This document shows positions 62,072 to 64,000 of a stretch of 64,000 bases of DNA, piece by piece (the stretch's first letter is position 1; the number at the start of each line of letters is the position of its first letter). The DNA is from Rhizobium herbae (GTDB lineage: Bacteria > Pseudomonadota > Alphaproteobacteria > Rhizobiales > Rhizobiaceae): positions 372,001-436,000 of the forward strand of contig NZ_JAEUAO010000003.1 in the NCBI RefSeq assembly GCF_019511375.1, in the 5' to 3' direction. The notes below the pieces were generated by a model. That model did no database searches, was not told the DNA's origin, and saw nothing but the letters and a program-made list of their open reading frames with translations. The position numbers were made by a program, and so were the translations under genes.

Positions 62072-63268
62072 TCAGACCGCGCGTTCAAGCAGCTTTCGGG
62101 CCTTGCCTTCCAGTTCGAGCCGCGTGTCCTGATGGGCTTTCCCGCGGGCAATCGCCGTGATGCCCTGAACAAAATCGAAGATGCTCTCCGGTGGCCTGCC
62201 TTCTTCAGAAAGCACCGTTTCGATGATCTTGCCGGTTTCGGCCTTGGAGAAGCCGCGCTTGCGCAGGAAATCCGAGCGATCCTCGTCATTGCGCGCAACC
62301 ACCCGTTCGCGGGCGGCGCGAATGCCGGCGATGAACGGCGCGGGCGAGGAATTGGCGAAGTTTGTCAACGCCGGGGCGGCTTCATGAGCAAAACGCTGCG
62401 CCGCGAACTTCGAGTGCCGAATGGTGATTTCCTCGAAATTTTCGGTTCCCCACAGATTGCGATTGGCACAAACTGCCCTGAGATAGAACGACGCGATTCC
62501 GAGTGTCTTGGACCCGACCTCGGAGTTCCAGGCATAGAACCCGCGGAAGAAGAGATCCGGCTCGCCGTTCGGCAGGCGACCAGCCTCGATCGGGTGCGTG
62601 TCGTCGACCAGGAAGAGAAAGACATCGCGGTCGCTGGCATAAAGCGTCGTGGTGTCCTTGGTGATATCGACGAACGGATTGTGGGTCATGGTTGACCAGT
62701 CGAGCACGCCCGGCACCTTCCAGATCGTATCGCCAGTTCCGTTGCCGGCGATGCTCATCACGGCGGCAACCAGATCTTTATCCCAGATGCGCCCATATTC
62801 GGGTCCAGTCACTGCCCGCAGCTCGATGCGACCGTCATCCATCTCCAGTGTTTTGACCAGTTCGGCATCGTGGTTCAGGAGCCCGTGCTGAAGATTGATT
62901 GCGGCCAGAGGTGCCGGCAGTTGCCGCATATAGCTCGCAGGCGCACCGACGAGCCTGCAAAGCTGGCCATAGCTCCAATGCGTCGGTGCAATCGGCTGAC
63001 GCCCGCCGGGAACGAGCAAGGTAAGGCGCTCGGCATTGTCACGAGTGGCTTCCACGCGGATCTCCGCGCTTTCGACGGTTCGAACACGGGCGCGATCGGC
63101 CCTGGCGCTGACCGCGCGGTGAAGATCGGTGAGCGACAGGTAGCGCTCATCATCGGGGCGCGAGAACCATTCGGACGAGACGCGGCCGATGCGTTCACCG
63201 CGGGAAATATCGACCTCGAAGCCGGACGAGACCGGTTGCAGGCTGGAAATCATGGTGTTCATGCTCAA
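62072..63268 (-). CDS. DUF932-family protein
   Basis: 398 residues. Motifs ERYLSLTDLHRAVSARADRA, PTHWSYGQLCRLVGAPASYM, RDVFLFLVDDTHPIEAGRLP, FRGFYAWNSEVGSKTLGIAS, FYLRAVCANRNLWG and ITIRHSKFAAQRFA are typical of DUF932 proteins of plasmids and phages (some annotated as phage/plasmid-like protein). Role unknown; the neighbours suggest a function during plasmid establishment. Confidence 0.9.
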   Translation of the reverse strand: MSMNTMISSLQPVSSGFEVDISRGERIGRVSSEWFSRPDDERYLSLTDLHRAVSARADRARVRTVESAEIRVEATRDNAERLTLLVPGGRQPIAPTHWSYGQLCRLVGAPASYMRQLPAPLAAINLQHGLLNHDAELVKTLEMDDGRIELRAVTGPEYGRIWDKDLVAAVMSIAGNGTGDTIWKVPGVLDWSTMTHNPFVDITKDTTTLYASDRDVFLFLVDDTHPIEAGRLPNGEPDLFFRGFYAWNSEVGSKTLGIASFYLRAVCANRNLWGTENFEEITIRHSKFAAQRFAHEAAPALTNFANSSPAPFIAGIRAARERVVARNDEDRSDFLRKRGFSKAETGKIIETVLSEEGRPPESIFDFVQGITAIARGKAHQDTRLELEGKARKLLERAV

Positions 63269-63413
63269 ATCTCCTGAAACGTAAAAACGCGGCTGATCGC
63301 TTTCGCGACAACGAGCTGGTGGGTGGAAGATGGCTCACCGCCGAAGCGTCTGTCCGACGCGCAAGCAGGCGGGACGCTGAGGCGCGCCACGCGAGAGTGG
63401 CGCGTAATGGCTC

Positions 63414-63836
63414 TCAATCGATCGCCTGGAATATCTCGGCAGCTTCCGGATGGTCGGCCGAATAGGCGTAGAGACGGCCGTAGCCTTCAGAGAGACGTTC
63501 GGACTGATACTGGAAGGAGAGGTGGGAGAAGGCGAACAGCGTGGAGATGATGCCGGCGGCCTCGGCGGACACCTCCCCCTGAAATCCGGTGATCTCGCCG
63601 ACGATCCGAAACCGCGATTTGGATTGGGGAGCGAGGAACAGCGGCTCGCCCTTGTGTTCGTAGAAATCCCAGCAGCCACCGCCGTAGTCGAGCGGGCTCA
63701 GCTGCTCCATGAGGCTATAGACCGCGTTCTCGGCGACGATCAGGAGTGAACGCCCGAACAGGGTCGGCAGGAATTCCGGGCGACGCTCTTCGGGGACGAT
63801 GGTGGCGCTTTGGGGCGCAATCACGGATGTCGACAT
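63414..63836 (-). CDS. ardB: ArdB/KlcA-family antirestriction protein
   Basis: About 140 residues from the ATG at 63834-63836 behind TGGAGA. The family pattern is clear: RRPEFLPTLFGRSLLIVAEN, VYSLMEQLSPLDYGGGCWDF and EPLFLAPQSKSRFRIVGEIT. ArdB and KlcA proteins block type I restriction enzymes and protect incoming plasmid DNA. The stretch from 63837 to the right edge shows no supported gene. Confidence 0.88.
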   Translation of the reverse strand: MSTSVIAPQSATIVPEERRPEFLPTLFGRSLLIVAENAVYSLMEQLSPLDYGGGCWDFYEHKGEPLFLAPQSKSRFRIVGEITGFQGEVSAEAAGIISTLFAFSHLSFQYQSERLSEGYGRLYAYSADHPEAAEIFQAID

Positions 63837-64000
63837 CGATTTTATCTCCAGAGAGGCGACAGGGTTCAGGCCGGACAACCCTCTCTCCATCGCCCGGCTT
63901 CAACCCTCCTCCGGCCCCTCTCTTCCTCCGCCCGCCGACCACAGCCGTCCCTTCCCGGCACGACGTGCCTTGTCTCCACTGAGAAGGGCCAGACACAATG

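Noticed and set aside
1-64000. CRISPR arrays, rRNA or tRNA genes, and plasmid replication genes (repABC)
   Set aside because: None were seen; no regularly spaced direct repeats, no tRNA-like cloverleaf and no RepA/B/C motifs were found in the window.

Overview
The window looks like part of a large plasmid or megaplasmid of a Rhizobiaceae bacterium (Rhizobium, Ensifer or Agrobacterium). The grounds are high-GC alphaproteobacterial coding, a Ti-plasmid-type traA/oriT/traCDG block, a VirB-type mating channel with a divergent RctA-like regulator, rhizopine-type mocDEF-like genes, and many ABC uptake and aromatic catabolic genes. No rRNA, tRNA, CRISPR array or replication gene was found, so plasmid location is inferred from gene content.

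Positions 1-12756 are catabolic. A BMP-type binding protein is cut by the left edge and faces a GntR regulator. A leftward operon encodes an intradiol dioxygenase, an HpaH-like hydratase, an HpaI-like aldolase and a binding protein without a signal peptide. A second GntR gene starts a rightward operon with a TIM-barrel enzyme, a complete amino-acid-type ABC importer, an AroE-like dehydrogenase, a CHMI-like tautomerase, AroQ and a Gfo/Idh/MocA oxidoreductase. Together they suggest uptake and oxidation of quinate/shikimate-like compounds towards aromatic ring cleavage. At 13033-17782 a LysR gene with a clean T-N11-A box faces a 4-oxalomesaconate-tautomerase-like gene and an SsuABC/TauABC-type importer. 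A decayed IS630 transposase lies at 17970-18212.

Positions 18760-24474 hold a LacI regulator, a PanB-like protein that has lost its metal ligands, a MocD-like di-iron hydroxylase, a Rieske ferredoxin, a ferredoxin reductase, PurU and a truncated, frameshifted folD. This reads as an oxidative O- or N-demethylation module joined to tetrahydrofolate one-carbon disposal. The break in folD marks the edge of the conjugative element.

Positions 24517-35057 are a full virB1-virB11 set with an EexN-like lipoprotein and a TrbM/KikA-like protein, next to a divergent winged-helix gene resembling rctA. Positions 35146-45734 are cargo: a LysR-controlled ABC importer with no ATPase gene and one frameshifted permease, a CapA-like protein, an XRE regulator, a strongly structured 147-nt element, and a small cluster of unknown function (468-aa orphan, MFS exporter, AraC regulator, SAM-dependent enzyme).

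Positions 46534-64000 hold the DNA-processing genes traA, oriT, traC, traD and traG, followed by typical rhizobial plasmid genes (DUF736, VapBC, Xre-RES, DUF2493, DUF1173, DUF932, ArdB). Between 54.6 and 62 kb several small genes are frameshifted. The most notable signal is a shared inverted repeat (TACTATC, fixed spacing, ATAGT) in front of three separate units: rctA/virB, traA/traC and the DUF1173 gene. It suggests one repressor controls the whole conjugation programme.
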